The notes: generated by a model from the letters alone, not told the origin. A stretch of DNA of 21,794 bases from Christensenella sp. UBA1385 (GCA_002305755.1 DBQV01000027.1:7319-29112), one strand, 5' to 3'; counted from the first letter of the stretch, positions 1 to 8,119 are shown. Translations and numbers: made by a program.

Positions 1-775
1 GCTCGCGCGCGACGGCCAGCGCCCGCCTCTCCTCGGCCTTCGCCCGCGCGATCTTCAGGTCCGCCTCGGCCTGGTCCATCTGCAGCTGCGCGCCGATGTT
101 GCGCCCCACGTCCACGTCCGCGATGTCGATGGAGAGTATCTCGAACGCCGTGCCCGCGTCGAGCCCCTTGTCCAGCACCGTGTGCGAGATCAGGTCCGGG
201 TTCTCCAGCACGACCTTGTGGTTGAGGGACGAACCGACCGTGGTCACGATGCCCTCGCCGACGCGCGCGATGACCGTTTCCTCGCCAGCGCCGCCCACCA
301 GCCGGTCGATGTTGGCGCGCACGGTGACGCGCGCCTTCGCCCTGAGCTCTATGCCGTCCTTGGCGATCGCGGCCACAACCGGCGTCTCGATCACCTTCGG
401 GTTTACGCTCATCTGCACCGCCTCCAGCACGTCGCGGCCCGCCAGGTCGATGGCGACGGCCCGCCCGAACTGCAGCGGGATGTTCGCGCGCTGCGCGGCG
501 ATGAGCGCGTTGATGACCTTGTCGACGTTGCCGCCGGCCAGATAATGCGTTTCCAGCATGCTGATGGTCACGTCCAGCCCGGCTTTCGACGCCTTTATCA
601 TCGGTATGACGATGCGCCGGGGCGAAACGTTTCTCAGGCGCATGCCGATGAGCGTGAAGATGCTCACGTGCACGCCCGCTGCGAGCGCGGAAATCCACAG
701 CCGCATGGGCACGAAACTGAAGAAAACCGCAAGGACGATTAAGACCCCCACGATTATGATGATCGTCGTTAGCAT
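1..775 (-). CDS. floA: Flotillin-like protein FloA (partial, C-terminus off the left edge)
   Basis: About 258 residues are present; FloA proteins are usually around 330, so the end of the SPFH-like domain and the C-terminal tail are missing. The protein opens with a hydrophobic hairpin (residues ~3-50, starting MLTTIIIIVGVLIVL). The FloA core follows, with recognisable stretches such as NVSPRRIVIPMIKASKAGLD, NIPLQFGRAVAIDLAGRDV and SLNHKVVLENPDLISHTVLD. FloA is a membrane scaffold of functional membrane microdomains (known for the family). The ATG overlaps the stop of the upstream nfeD gene by 7 bases, and a GAGGGGGGT Shine-Dalgarno lies 8 bases upstream, so the two are translationally coupled. 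The coding DNA is noticeably richer in G+C than genes to the right: lines 1-60 and 421-480 each contain 46 of 60 G/C by hand count. Confidence 0.93.
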   Translation of the reverse strand, partial: MLTTIIIIVGVLIVLAVFFSFVPMRLWISALAAGVHVSIFTLIGMRLRNVSPRRIVIPMIKASKAGLDVTISMLETHYLAGGNVDKVINALIAAQRANIPLQFGRAVAIDLAGRDVLEAVQMSVNPKVIETPVVAAIAKDGIELRAKARVTVRANIDRLVGGAGEETVIARVGEGIVTTVGSSLNHKVVLENPDLISHTVLDKGLDAGTAFEILSIDIADVDVGRNIGAQLQMDQAEADLKIARAKAEERRALAVARE

Positions 776-1305
776 GACTTGCTACCCCCCTCATTCTCCC
801 TTTCCGCCTGTTTTACGATGATGCGCCTGCCCTCGAGGCGCACGACGGTTATGCGCGAGCCCCTCTTGATATAATCCCCGTCGCTCACGACATCGATGCG
901 CTCGGGGCCGAAGAGCCCGATTCCCGCGGGACGCAGTTCCGAGGCCGCGACGCCTTCCCTGCCCACCAGCTGCTCCGGCTTGAAATCGGTGGAATAGCCC
1001 GCGCCGGAACGTACCGAATCCGTAAGGATGAACCTGGACCTCGACAGCCTCCCCCTGAGGGCCGAGCGCATCACCAACAGAAACGCCACGATGAGCACCA
1101 GTATCACGCATAGCGCGATCACCATCGCTTCCTCCCAGTTCCGGGCCCACAACACGATTCCCGCAATGCTAAGGACACTGCCGGCGATGCCAGGTATGCC
1201 GAACCCCGGCACGAACATCTCCGTTATCAGAAGGACCACGCCCGCCAACACCATCAGAATAGGCCAGATCCCGACGGCACCTATATAGTCCACGACAGCG
1301 TCCAT
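769..1305 (-). CDS. NfeD family membrane protein
   Basis: 178 residues. Three hydrophobic segments fill roughly residues 12-85 (e.g. WPILMVLAGVVLLITEMFVP, SVLSIAGIVLW, MVIALCVILVLIVAFLLVM). A soluble C-terminal OB-fold domain of the NfeD type follows, with LVGREGVAASELRPAG and GRRIIVKQ. NfeD proteins are partners of flotillins, and the gene sits directly ahead of floA with a 7-base overlap, which supports both calls. The frame stays open upstream to 1560, but that extension is not NfeD-like and crosses a good promoter. An ATG at 1326 would lie only about 7 bases from the predicted transcript start, so I prefer the ATG at 1305, preceded by GGGGGTGAAGG. This is a short NfeD without the N-terminal ClpP-like protease domain found in long forms. 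Confidence 0.88.
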   Translation of the reverse strand: MDAVVDYIGAVGIWPILMVLAGVVLLITEMFVPGFGIPGIAGSVLSIAGIVLWARNWEEAMVIALCVILVLIVAFLLVMRSALRGRLSRSRFILTDSVRSGAGYSTDFKPEQLVGREGVAASELRPAGIGLFGPERIDVVSDGDYIKRGSRITVVRLEGRRIIVKQAERENEGGSKSC

Positions 1306-1339
1306 TGCCTTCACCCCCACGGTCATCGTTCCTACGCCT

Positions 1340-1368
1340 ATTATAATGTAACGCCGGTCGATTGTCAC
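1340..1368 (-). promoter_or_regulatory. Sigma-A type promoter for nfeD-floA
   Basis: On the minus strand a -35 box GTGACA (1363-1368, 5 of 6 consensus bases) and a perfect -10 box TATAAT (1340-1345) are separated by exactly 17 bases (1346-1362). The predicted transcript start, near 1333, lies just upstream of the nfeD start codon at 1305. This makes nfeD-floA a transcription unit separate from the rnpB operon to the right, which ends in terminators at 1582-1656. Confidence 0.75.
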
Positions 1369-1581
1369 ATGATTCCTTCCCCCGGTATCAGGATATGCGC
1401 CCCGCGCGGTCGAATACGGGGCGGGAGATTCGGCTTTGCCGCAAAACGGACCCGCAGCCCCCGTCTGTTTAAGTAGTGCTACACTCCAAAACGGCAACTT
1501 CAGGGGGTTGGGGGGGCCGCAGCCTCCAAGCTTCAATCCGAACTGACGGCATGCCGCCAAGAGCTGTCAGCCTGCCGAAAA
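1369..1581. other. Intergenic spacer without a recognisable gene
   Basis: Together with the promoter and leader on its left and the terminators on its right, this belongs to a stretch of over 300 bases with no protein gene (1306-1665). The minus strand is open here, but the translation resembles no family and lies upstream of the nfeD promoter. A G-rich run on the plus strand (1504-1518, five G, two T, seven G) is the only visible oddity. I see no tRNA, riboswitch or repeat in it. Confidence 0.5.
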
Positions 1582-1606
1582 CCGGCGCAAACAAAGTTCG
1601 CGCCGG
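1582..1606 (-). terminator. Second hairpin terminator downstream of rnpB
   Basis: Minus strand: CCGGCGC, an 11-base loop, GCGCCGG, then TTTTC. The seven-base-pair all-G/C stem is perfect, and the U-run is short. It stands about 15 bases beyond the stronger terminator at 1621-1656, so the two look like a tandem stop for transcription arriving from rnpB. Confidence 0.5.
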
Positions 1607-1620
1607 CACGGGTTTCGTAC

Positions 1621-1656
1621 AAAAAAACCCGGCCGCGTAACGTGACCGGGTTTTTT
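1621..1656 (-). terminator. Rho-independent terminator of the rnpB transcript
   Basis: Minus strand: six A, then CCCGGTC, loop ACGTTACGC, then GGCCGGG and seven T. The stem has seven pairs (one G-U) and is extended by A-T pairs. It sits 10-15 bases after the 3' end of the RNase P RNA. The A-run and T-run make it nearly symmetric, so it could also work on the plus strand. Confidence 0.88.
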
Positions 1657-1665
1657 AAGAAACAA

Positions 1666-2004
1666 TACGAGCAAACCTGTAAGCCGAGTTCTGTCTTGAA
1701 TGGCCATCTGTCTAGGCCTGCCGTCGCCGGCAGGCTCAAGCGATTACCCGGAAGCTTGGCGGGCCGCCAACGGCGCTTCCCTATTAATCTTGCACCAGGT
1801 GGGGTTTACAGAGCGGACAAGTCGCCAGGCCGCTGGTGAGCTCTTACCTCACCTTTCCACCCTTACGTCCTTTTTATAAGGCCGCGGTATATTTCTGTTG
1901 CACTCTCCTTAGAGTCGCCTCCACTGGGTATTACCCAGCACCCTGCCCTGCGGTGCTCGGACTTTCCTCATGCCAAAGGCATGCGACCATTCAGCTGCCT
2001 CACC
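1666..2004 (-). ncRNA. rnpB: RNase P RNA component, class A
   Basis: The minus strand carries the universally conserved RNase P blocks in order: GAGGAAAGTCCGAGC near the 5' end, GGGTGCTGGGTAATACCCAG (P7/P10-type region), GTGCAACAGAAA, AAGGGTGAAAGGTGAGGTAA, GTAAACCCCACCTGG, and GACAGAACTCGGCTTACAG at the 3' end. P2 is formed by GAATGGTC pairing with GGCCATTC. The L15 element GGGTAA, which carries the GGU that pairs with tRNA CCA ends, is intact. This is the class A (ancestral) architecture. It is the RNA catalyst that matures tRNA 5' ends. Ends are approximate to a few bases. It starts about 14 bases after the stop of the zinc-ribbon gene, with no convincing promoter between, so it may be processed from the long operon transcript. 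Confidence 0.96.
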
Positions 2005-2017
2005 AGCTATACCAAAA

Positions 2018-2719
2018 TCAAACGATCACCATACGGCCACAGGTTTCACATTCCACCAGCTTGCCGCTTTTGATGCTGCTGAGCACGGATGACGGAAAGG
2101 ACATGTTGCACCCTCCGCACTGACCATCCCTCAGTTTGGCGATCGGCGGCGTGGAATGCTGCTTGATGGTGTTGTACTTTTCGATGTACTCTGCATCAAT
2201 ACCTTCCAGCTTTGCCTTGGCCTTCTCGCGCATCTGCGCGATCTGGGTCTGAGCTTCCTTGTATTCGGAGTCAAACTCATCACGTAGGGGAATGAATTCC
2301 TCCTTGGCCGCCACCAGGCGCACCTTGAGATCCCGCTGCACGCGGTCACGATCGGCCGCGATCTTGCGAAGTCTTCTGGTTTCCTGTTCAAAATCCTGCA
2401 AGGAGGCGGACAGACGCTGCGCTTCCTCAATGTAGCCGCGCACCTGCGCGCTGTCGGAAGCGGGCTCGTTCTGCACTCGGGCCTGGAGAGCCTTGATCTG
2501 ATCCTCGGTCAGCGATATGGCATCCTTCAGCGCATCCATGCGGTCCAGCATGGCCAGCACCTCATCCTCCACCTGTTTCAGGCTCTTTTGCAGCTCCTGA
2601 AAGGAGTCGCGCAGCTTGACAAGCTTCTGCCTCTTGGGGGATCTGCGGATGGATGCTTCCAGATTGTCGGCTTCGATATCCGCCTGCTGATACTGCCATA
2701 AAAGCTCAAGTTGGTTCAT
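2018..2719 (-). CDS. Coiled-coil zinc-ribbon protein (COG1579 type)
   Basis: 233 residues. Residues ~1-185 are almost entirely charged heptad-like helix (long coiled coil, e.g. ELQKSLKQVEDEVLAMLDRM). The C-terminus holds a zinc ribbon with CGGC (Cys201, Cys204) and CETC (Cys224, Cys227). This is the typical layout of the 'C4-type zinc ribbon domain' family, whose function in Bacteria is not firmly established; nucleic-acid binding is often proposed. A GAGGAGG Shine-Dalgarno stands just before the ATG. The gene follows a Nif3-like gene by 9 bases, and the pair commonly travels together downstream of rpoD-trmK. rnpB begins immediately after its stop. Confidence 0.88.
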   Translation of the reverse strand: MNQLELLWQYQQADIEADNLEASIRRSPKRQKLVKLRDSFQELQKSLKQVEDEVLAMLDRMDALKDAISLTEDQIKALQARVQNEPASDSAQVRGYIEEAQRLSASLQDFEQETRRLRKIAADRDRVQRDLKVRLVAAKEEFIPLRDEFDSEYKEAQTQIAQMREKAKAKLEGIDAEYIEKYNTIKQHSTPPIAKLRDGQCGGCNMSFPSSVLSSIKSGKLVECETCGRMVIV

Positions 2720-2728
2720 TCTTCCTCC

Positions 2729-3514
2729 TCACAAAGTATATCCTACTGAGTGATGGTGACACTCAGACGCATAAACTTTCACAGACAATTGTAGTTGATT
2801 GAGCTTGTTTTGTAAATAGAAGGCGAGCTCCCGCATCATCGGCGCCTCCGTTGCGCTGTGGCCGCCATCGAAGATCACAAAGCCGCTCTCGCTGGCCGCT
2901 ATGGCATTGTGATAGCGCACTTCACCGGTCAGCAGGGCCTGGGCCCCTTCAGAAAGGGCATTCTCATAACCCACATCGTAGGCCCCGCCCGCCAGCGCAA
3001 GCGTGGAAATACGGATGGCCGGATCACCATAGCAGCGCAGCCGAAGTCCGATCTGCTCGCCAATCCTCCTGCCAAGCTCCTCCGCCGAACAGGGGGTACG
3101 CAGTTCTCCCAGCGTCAGCACCGGGTCCTGCCCCCTTCTGATGTTGCCGAGCCCCAGTTCTTTCGCGATGACTGCGCCGCCGCTGATGGCGCTGAGGTCA
3201 AGGTTCGTATGCGCACTCAACAATGAAAGGCCGCTTTGCAGCAGCCTGCTCAGCAGCCGCCCTTCGTACACATCGCTGCGGATGCTCTTGATGGCATGAA
3301 ACATCACAGGGTGATGCGTGATCACAAGCTGCGCCTTCCTGCTCAGCGCCTCCTCGATCACCTGTGGCGTCGCGTCCAGCGCCACCAGAACGCACTCCAC
3401 CGGTGCATCCATGTCTCCAATGAGAAAGCCGGAATTGTCATAGCCCTCCTGTGTTTCAAAAGGCGCCAGTTCATCGATCAGCTTGTATATCAGTCTGCTG
3501 CTTGCAGCGTTCAT
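2729..3514 (-). CDS. Nif3-like dinuclear metal centre protein
   Basis: 261 residues. Metal-binding positions of the Nif3/YqfO family are visible: THHP (His67, His68), AHTNLD (His102, Asp106) and GHSATE (His219, Glu223). The family forms a hexameric toroid with two metals per subunit; its cellular role is unsettled (it has been reported as a GTP cyclohydrolase I type 2-like fold). The form here is the short one, without the PII-like insertion seen in some Bacillota homologues. Start chosen at the ATG at 3514, preceded by GGGAGG nine bases upstream; the in-frame extension to 3562 is not family-like. The start lies 44 bases inside the end of trmK in another frame, indicating translational coupling. 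Confidence 0.9.
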   Translation of the reverse strand: MNAASSRLIYKLIDELAPFETQEGYDNSGFLIGDMDAPVECVLVALDATPQVIEEALSRKAQLVITHHPVMFHAIKSIRSDVYEGRLLSRLLQSGLSLLSAHTNLDLSAISGGAVIAKELGLGNIRRGQDPVLTLGELRTPCSAEELGRRIGEQIGLRLRCYGDPAIRISTLALAGGAYDVGYENALSEGAQALLTGEVRYHNAIAASESGFVIFDGGHSATEAPMMRELAFYLQNKLNQLQLSVKVYASECHHHSVGYTL

Positions 3515-4163
3515 TTTCCATAGCCTCCCTGATCCAACCGAGGTGAAGGTCTCTATCCGCATCGCGTCTCACAGTCTCCACGGCGCTTCGCCACTGCCAA
3601 TAATCGATCAGGCAGTCTCCGCCCGTGTTCACCCCTAAATATAGGTCACGCGCCTCATAGTGCGCCGCACCTTTTCTGGCCGCGAGAACCGTGTAATATC
3701 GCCCGCTCGCGCGCACCACCGTCTCCTTTTCAAACAAAAAGCCGTATTCATACAGCTTTTTTCTCAAATAGGGCATCTCGGTGTGCGCGGAAACGATCAG
3801 GCGCGCATCCCCTATTCTTTCATGTTCTCGGGCGATTTCCGCGATGGTCTTCCCGCCCATGCCCGCGATGACAACGGCCGAGACCGGCTCACCGATTGCC
3901 TTCAGACCATCTGCCACCCTCAGAAGCGCCCGGTCGCTCAGACCATGCGCGGTCAGCAGCCGCCTGCTCTTGCTCAGCGAATCTGAACTGATGTCGCTGA
4001 CAATCATCCGATCGCATCTGCCGCTTGCCAGCAAGTGGCAGGACAATCGGCCGTGATCCGCGCCAATGTCCGCCGCCAGCTCACAGCGAGGCACCATGCC
4101 CGCGATGCATCGGAGGCGCGCATCCAGCGCGGGCAACCGGAGCCCGGCACTTTCCTGGGTCAA
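3471..4163 (-). CDS. trmK: tRNA (adenine(22)-N1)-methyltransferase
   Basis: 230 residues, the usual size for TrmK/YqfN. It shows a Rossmann SAM-binding start (DIGADHG, residues 32-38) and the family hallmark AGMGGKTIAEI (residues ~100-110). TrmK methylates N1 of A22 in the D-loop of tRNAs. The start codon overlaps the rpoD stop as ATGA (4160-4163), and the 3' end overlaps the Nif3-like gene by 44 bases. The rpoD-trmK-nif3 order is conserved in Bacillota, which supports the call. The last ~20 residues (from MENERCKQ on) lie within that overlap. Confidence 0.93.
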   Translation of the reverse strand: MTQESAGLRLPALDARLRCIAGMVPRCELAADIGADHGRLSCHLLASGRCDRMIVSDISSDSLSKSRRLLTAHGLSDRALLRVADGLKAIGEPVSAVVIAGMGGKTIAEIAREHERIGDARLIVSAHTEMPYLRKKLYEYGFLFEKETVVRASGRYYTVLAARKGAAHYEARDLYLGVNTGGDCLIDYWQWRSAVETVRRDADRDLHLGWIREAMENERCKQQTDIQADR

Positions 4164-5257
4164 TCCAAAAAGTCCTTCAGTTTTTTACTGCGGCTGGGAT
4201 GGCGCAGTTTCCTGAGCGCTTTTGCCTCAATCTGCCGGATGCGCTCACGGGTCACGTGGAACTCCTTGCCGACTTCTTCCAGCGTGCGCGGATTGCCGTC
4301 ATCAAGGCCGAAGCGCAGCCTCAGCACCTTGGCCTCTCTGGGGGTAAGGGTATCCAGTACCTCCCACAACAGCTCCTTCATCAGGGCGTTGGAGGCAGCT
4401 TCCGCCGGTGCGGGGGCATCCTCATCCTGTATGAAATCGCCAAGATGGCTGTCTTCTTCCTCACCGATGGGGGTTTCAAGCGACACAGGTTCCTGCGCGA
4501 TTTTGATGATCTCGCGCACCTTGCTTTCACTGATGCCCATGGCTTTAGCGATCTCTTCCGGGGTAGGCTCTCTACCATATTCCTGAAGCAGCTGCCGGGA
4601 AACGCGGATCAGCTTGTTGATGGTTTCCACCATGTGCACGGGGATGCGAATGGTGCGCGCCTGATCGGCAATCGCCCTTGTGATGGCCTGCCTGATCCAC
4701 CAGGTGGCATAGGTGGAGAATTTGAAGCCCTTGGTGTGGTCGAACTTCTCAACCGCTTTGATCAGGCCCATGTTGCCCTCCTGGATCAGATCCAGGAACA
4801 GCATGCCGCGGCCCACATAGCGCTTGGCAATGGACACCACCAGCCGAAGGTTGGCTTCGGCCAGCTCACGCTTTGCGCTCTCGTCGCCCTGCTCCATACG
4901 CTTGGCGATCTCCACCTCTTCTTCCGCCGTCAGCAGAGGTACTTTGCCGATCTCTTTCAAATACATGCGTACAGGGTCATCGATATTGATCGCATCCGGC
5001 ACGCTCAGATCGATTTCAGTCTCGTCCAGCGCTTCCCTTTCGCCGTCTTTTTCCTCCGCATCTTCATCGCTGTCCTTGGTCACATTGACGCCAAGGCTGT
5101 CCAGTGTCTCCAAGACTGTTTCAAAAAGCTCCGGGTCTACATCTTCGGCGGAAAGAATGGACACGATCGTGTCATAGCTGATGCTGCCCCGCGCCTTCGC
5201 GGTCTCATACAGCTCCTGCAGCTTTTGTTCCTGTTTGGCGTCCGCTTTCATACTCAT
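4160..5257 (-). CDS. rpoD: Primary RNA polymerase sigma factor SigA (RpoD)
   Basis: 365 residues, typical of Gram-positive SigA. A short region 1.1 (to ~residue 60) is followed by an acidic linker and region 1.2 (NIDDPVRMYLKEIGKVPLLT, 91-110). Region 2 runs ~134-204 (LRLVVSIAKRYVGRGMLFLD, then FSTYATWWIRQAITRAIADQ, recognising the -10 box). Region 3 follows, and region 4 has a helix-turn-helix (~325-352, LEEVGKEFHVTRERIRQIEA, recognising the -35 box). It directs core polymerase to housekeeping promoters such as those at 1340-1368 and 11724-11751. The ATG at 5257 shares its A with the dnaG stop (TGATG), and AAGGA lies about 9 bases upstream. A TTG at 5260 and an ATG at 5251 are possible alternatives. 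Confidence 0.97.
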   Translation of the reverse strand: MSMKADAKQEQKLQELYETAKARGSISYDTIVSILSAEDVDPELFETVLETLDSLGVNVTKDSDEDAEEKDGEREALDETEIDLSVPDAINIDDPVRMYLKEIGKVPLLTAEEEVEIAKRMEQGDESAKRELAEANLRLVVSIAKRYVGRGMLFLDLIQEGNMGLIKAVEKFDHTKGFKFSTYATWWIRQAITRAIADQARTIRIPVHMVETINKLIRVSRQLLQEYGREPTPEEIAKAMGISESKVREIIKIAQEPVSLETPIGEEEDSHLGDFIQDEDAPAPAEAASNALMKELLWEVLDTLTPREAKVLRLRFGLDDGNPRTLEEVGKEFHVTRERIRQIEAKALRKLRHPSRSKKLKDFLD

Positions 5258-7035
5258 CAAGAGACATCCTTTCCTTCTGTCAAAATCTGCTTTCGGCCCT
5301 GCATGCTCCCGTGAAGATGCATGATCTCTTCCAGCGCCCGTTTTCTCTGTTCTGCGCTCATGGCTGGCATCTCGCGGCCAATCTCACGGATACGCTTTTC
5401 CGCCCTTTCTGTCTTCAGGAAGCGCAGGCAATCCTGCGCGGCAGGAACCACCTGCTCCGCCTCCAGTTCGCCCAGGCGGCTGAACACCTCGCTTGCCACG
5501 GCGCGCGATGCCTCGTCCTCACAGGCTGACATCACCTGAGCAGGCTTCTGCCCGTCTTCCAATGCCTGCCAAAGCGCTTTCACAACAGGGCTTTCAAAAT
5601 CATCTGTGCTGACCAATCCTTTTGGCAAATGGCCCGTTGCCGCAAGCGCCAGCAAAGTCTTTTCCGCTTCTTCAATCGTCTGCTCGCCGCCGCGGCGGTT
5701 GCTTCTCATGGCAGCCTGCTTGTTATTGGGGCTCTCCTGCTGCATCGGCCGGCTGACCGCCCCAGCCAGACGCGCTGCCTGCTCGGCCAGCACAGCCTTG
5801 TCGTAGCCTGTCTGGACCTCCAGCCAGCGCAGCAGATCCTCTCTTTCGATGGGGCTCTGCACGCCCGCGATCAATTCGCAGGCCTTTTGTGAGAAAGCGC
5901 TGTTTCCCTCGGAAGACGCCACATTATACCCCTTCTTCAATCTGAGCAAACGGAAGTGATTGGCCGTCAGGGGAGTGATGCGCTCAAACTCTTCTCCATC
6001 ATGATCCCTGAGATAATCATCGGGATCCTGCCCTTCGGGCAACTGCAGTACACGGCTTGGGATGCCCTCTCTTTCAAGGATATCCAGCGCCCGCATGATC
6101 GCGTTTTGACCCGCCTCATCCCCGTCGTAGCAGACCCATATCTCCGGCGCGAGCCGTTTCATCAGGCGGGCCTGCTCAGGTGTCAGCGCCGTGCCGAGTG
6201 TGGCGACTGCCCCTTCGATGCCCTTTTTGGAAAGGGCAGTCACATCCATATATCCTTCCACCAGGATCACGCGGGGCAGATTCCTCTGTCTGCGCAGCAG
6301 GTTGGCGCCATAGACCCCAAGCCGCTTGTTGAACACGAGCGTATCCTGCGTATTGAGGTATTTGGGCTGAGCGTCTCCCATGGCTCGCCCTCCGAAGCCG
6401 ACGGTGCGCCCATACAGATCGATGATCGGAAACATGGCGCGGTTGCGAAACACATCATAGCTTCTCCCATCGCGCAGGTGGATCAGCCCAGCCGCCGCCA
6501 GTTCTTCCTCCCGATACCCCTTAGACAGCAGATATTCCTTCAGCGTCTCCCAGTCTTCGCTGCTGGCCCCCAGGCCAAAGCGCTTGATCAGCCCATCTTC
6601 AAAGCCACGGCCATAGAGGTAATCCAGGATTCTCTTGCCGGCCGGAGTGAACAGCCGCTGATGATAAAAGAGTGCGGCCTCGCGGTTGATCTCATACAGT
6701 TTTTCCTTGGCGGAGCGTTCCCTTTCAGCCCGCGGGTCATACTCCTGCACGGGCTCGGGGATATTAAGCAGCCTCGCGATATGGCGCAGCGCCTCCGGAA
6801 AGGTCAGCTTCTCCATCTCCATCACGAACTGCGCCACATTGCCCCCTGCCTTGCAGCCGAAGCAATGATAAACATTGCTTTCCCGATTGACCGAGAACGA
6901 TGGAGTTTTTTCATTGTGAAAGGGACACAGCCCTATATAGTTGCGCCCCTGACGCTTGAGAGGCAGGTAAGCTGACACGATCTCCACGATATCAGCGCGC
7001 GTCAAAACCTCATCCACCCACGCGCTTGGATACAT
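5257..7035 (-). CDS. dnaG: DNA primase
   Basis: 592 residues from the ATG. The N-terminal zinc-binding domain has Cys37, His40, Cys58 and Cys61 (CPFH...HCFGC). The catalytic core follows, with the TOPRIM fold: Glu260 in ILVEGYMDV, the DGD triplet at 304-306 in CYDGDEAG, and DPDDY at ~337. The C-terminal ~170 residues are the variable, helicase-binding type. It makes RNA primers at the replication fork. A TTG at 7044, preceded by GAGGTG at 7 bases, could extend it by three residues; the ATG at 7035 has GGAG ten bases upstream. It couples directly to rpoD. The upstream gap to dgt is 57 bases and shows no convincing promoter. Confidence 0.97.
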   Translation of the reverse strand: MYPSAWVDEVLTRADIVEIVSAYLPLKRQGRNYIGLCPFHNEKTPSFSVNRESNVYHCFGCKAGGNVAQFVMEMEKLTFPEALRHIARLLNIPEPVQEYDPRAERERSAKEKLYEINREAALFYHQRLFTPAGKRILDYLYGRGFEDGLIKRFGLGASSEDWETLKEYLLSKGYREEELAAAGLIHLRDGRSYDVFRNRAMFPIIDLYGRTVGFGGRAMGDAQPKYLNTQDTLVFNKRLGVYGANLLRRQRNLPRVILVEGYMDVTALSKKGIEGAVATLGTALTPEQARLMKRLAPEIWVCYDGDEAGQNAIMRALDILEREGIPSRVLQLPEGQDPDDYLRDHDGEEFERITPLTANHFRLLRLKKGYNVASSEGNSAFSQKACELIAGVQSPIEREDLLRWLEVQTGYDKAVLAEQAARLAGAVSRPMQQESPNNKQAAMRSNRRGGEQTIEEAEKTLLALAATGHLPKGLVSTDDFESPVVKALWQALEDGQKPAQVMSACEDEASRAVASEVFSRLGELEAEQVVPAAQDCLRFLKTERAEKRIREIGREMPAMSAEQRKRALEEIMHLHGSMQGRKQILTEGKDVS

Positions 7036-7092
7036 ACCCGCCAAACTCCATCACCTCTGCTTGATAATTCGACGGCGCGGGCCCAAATCCTG

Positions 7093-8094
7093 CTAAAATA
7101 CCGAAAAGCTCTCCGGAACAAACAGCTTCTGAAACAGCCTTGTAGCAAAACGGTCCGTCATGGAAGCGACATAATCGGCCACAGCTCTCTCGCTGCCTTC
7201 TTTATATACCGTAGTCACATATTCAAGCGGCATCTCCGCCGGGTGCTCAAGATAGTGCCTGAACAGATTGGCGACAATGAAGTCGCACTTTTCCTCTTCC
7301 TTCCTGCGCCAGTCATCCTGATACACATGCTTGAAAAGAAAGTCCCTCAGCGAGTCCGTCGCCGCCTGCACCCGCGCGCCCGTCTTCAGTTCGCCGCAGC
7401 CATCGCTGGCCGAAATCATGTCGCTGATCATGGTCGCGATGCGTTCACCGTGTGACTGGCCCAGCACCTTGAGCGCATCCTGCGGCAGATCCTGCGAGCG
7501 GATGATCCCCGCCCGAACGGCATCGTCAATATCGTGGTTGATGTAGGCGATCCTGTCCGCCTTGCCGACGATCTGCCCTTCCAGAGTGGCTGCGCGGCCG
7601 CCGCCTGAATGGTTCAGGATGCCGTCCCGCACTTCCCAGGTCAGATTCAGGCCGCTCTTGCCCTCAAGCACCTCGACCACGCGGAGGCTTTGCTCATTGT
7701 GTCGGAATCCCCCGCCGATGAGTCTGTTCATGGTGCGCTCGCCGATATGGCCAAAGGGCGTATGCCCCAGATCGTGGCCCAGCGCGATCGCCTCAGTCAG
7801 GTCTTCGTTGAGGCGCAGGCCGCGAGCGATGCTGCGGGCTACCTGAGCCACTTCCAGCGTATGGGTCAGACGGGTGCGGTAATGATCACCCTGAGGGGAT
7901 ACGAACACCTGCGTCTTGAACTGCAGTCGGCGGAAGCTTTTGGAATGAATGATTCTGTCTCTGTCGCGCTGATACTCGCTGCGCAAATCACAGGGCGTAA
8001 TGGGATAATCCCTTCCCCTGCTGTCCGCGCTTTTTGCCGCAAAGGGAGAGAGCTCTGCCCTCTCCCGCGCCTCGATCATTTCCCTGATGTTCAT
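7093..8094 (-). CDS. dgt: Deoxyguanosinetriphosphate triphosphohydrolase-like protein
   Basis: 333 residues. It is an HD-domain hydrolase with the expected ligands: His78 in RLTHTLEV, His107-Asp108 in LGHDLGHTPFGH, and Asp180 in GKADRIAYINHD. dGTPases release triphosphate from dNTPs. It is the short form typical of Bacillota, and its place directly ahead of dnaG-rpoD is conserved there. Start set at the ATG at 8094 (MNIREMIEARE); the frame runs 25 codons further upstream into the end of trmD, but that part is not family-like. The Shine-Dalgarno is weak (GGGGGCGGA). Confidence 0.93.
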   Translation of the reverse strand: MNIREMIEARERAELSPFAAKSADSRGRDYPITPCDLRSEYQRDRDRIIHSKSFRRLQFKTQVFVSPQGDHYRTRLTHTLEVAQVARSIARGLRLNEDLTEAIALGHDLGHTPFGHIGERTMNRLIGGGFRHNEQSLRVVEVLEGKSGLNLTWEVRDGILNHSGGGRAATLEGQIVGKADRIAYINHDIDDAVRAGIIRSQDLPQDALKVLGQSHGERIATMISDMISASDGCGELKTGARVQAATDSLRDFLFKHVYQDDWRRKEEEKCDFIVANLFRHYLEHPAEMPLEYVTTVYKEGSERAVADYVASMTDRFATRLFQKLFVPESFSVF

Positions 8095-8119
8095 ATCCGC
8101 CCCCAAAGCATGCTTCGCC

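Noticed and set aside
1504..1518. G-rich run as a G-quadruplex
   Set aside because: Only two G-runs are present within the run; no clear four-run pattern.
1306..1560. N-terminal extension of the nfeD frame
   Set aside because: It crosses a near-perfect promoter and is not NfeD-like; better starts exist at 1305 or 1326.
1533..2123. Small open frames on both strands over the rnpB region
   Set aside because: The region is RNase P RNA with all conserved blocks, plus terminators.
4025..5314. Long plus-strand open frame opposite rpoD
   Set aside because: The minus strand is unmistakable SigA. The plus frame has no family features and arises from the G+C-rich codon pattern of the opposite strand.
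5956..6975. Long plus-strand open frame opposite dnaG
   Set aside because: Antisense shadow of the primase TOPRIM region; no ribosome-binding site or family signature.
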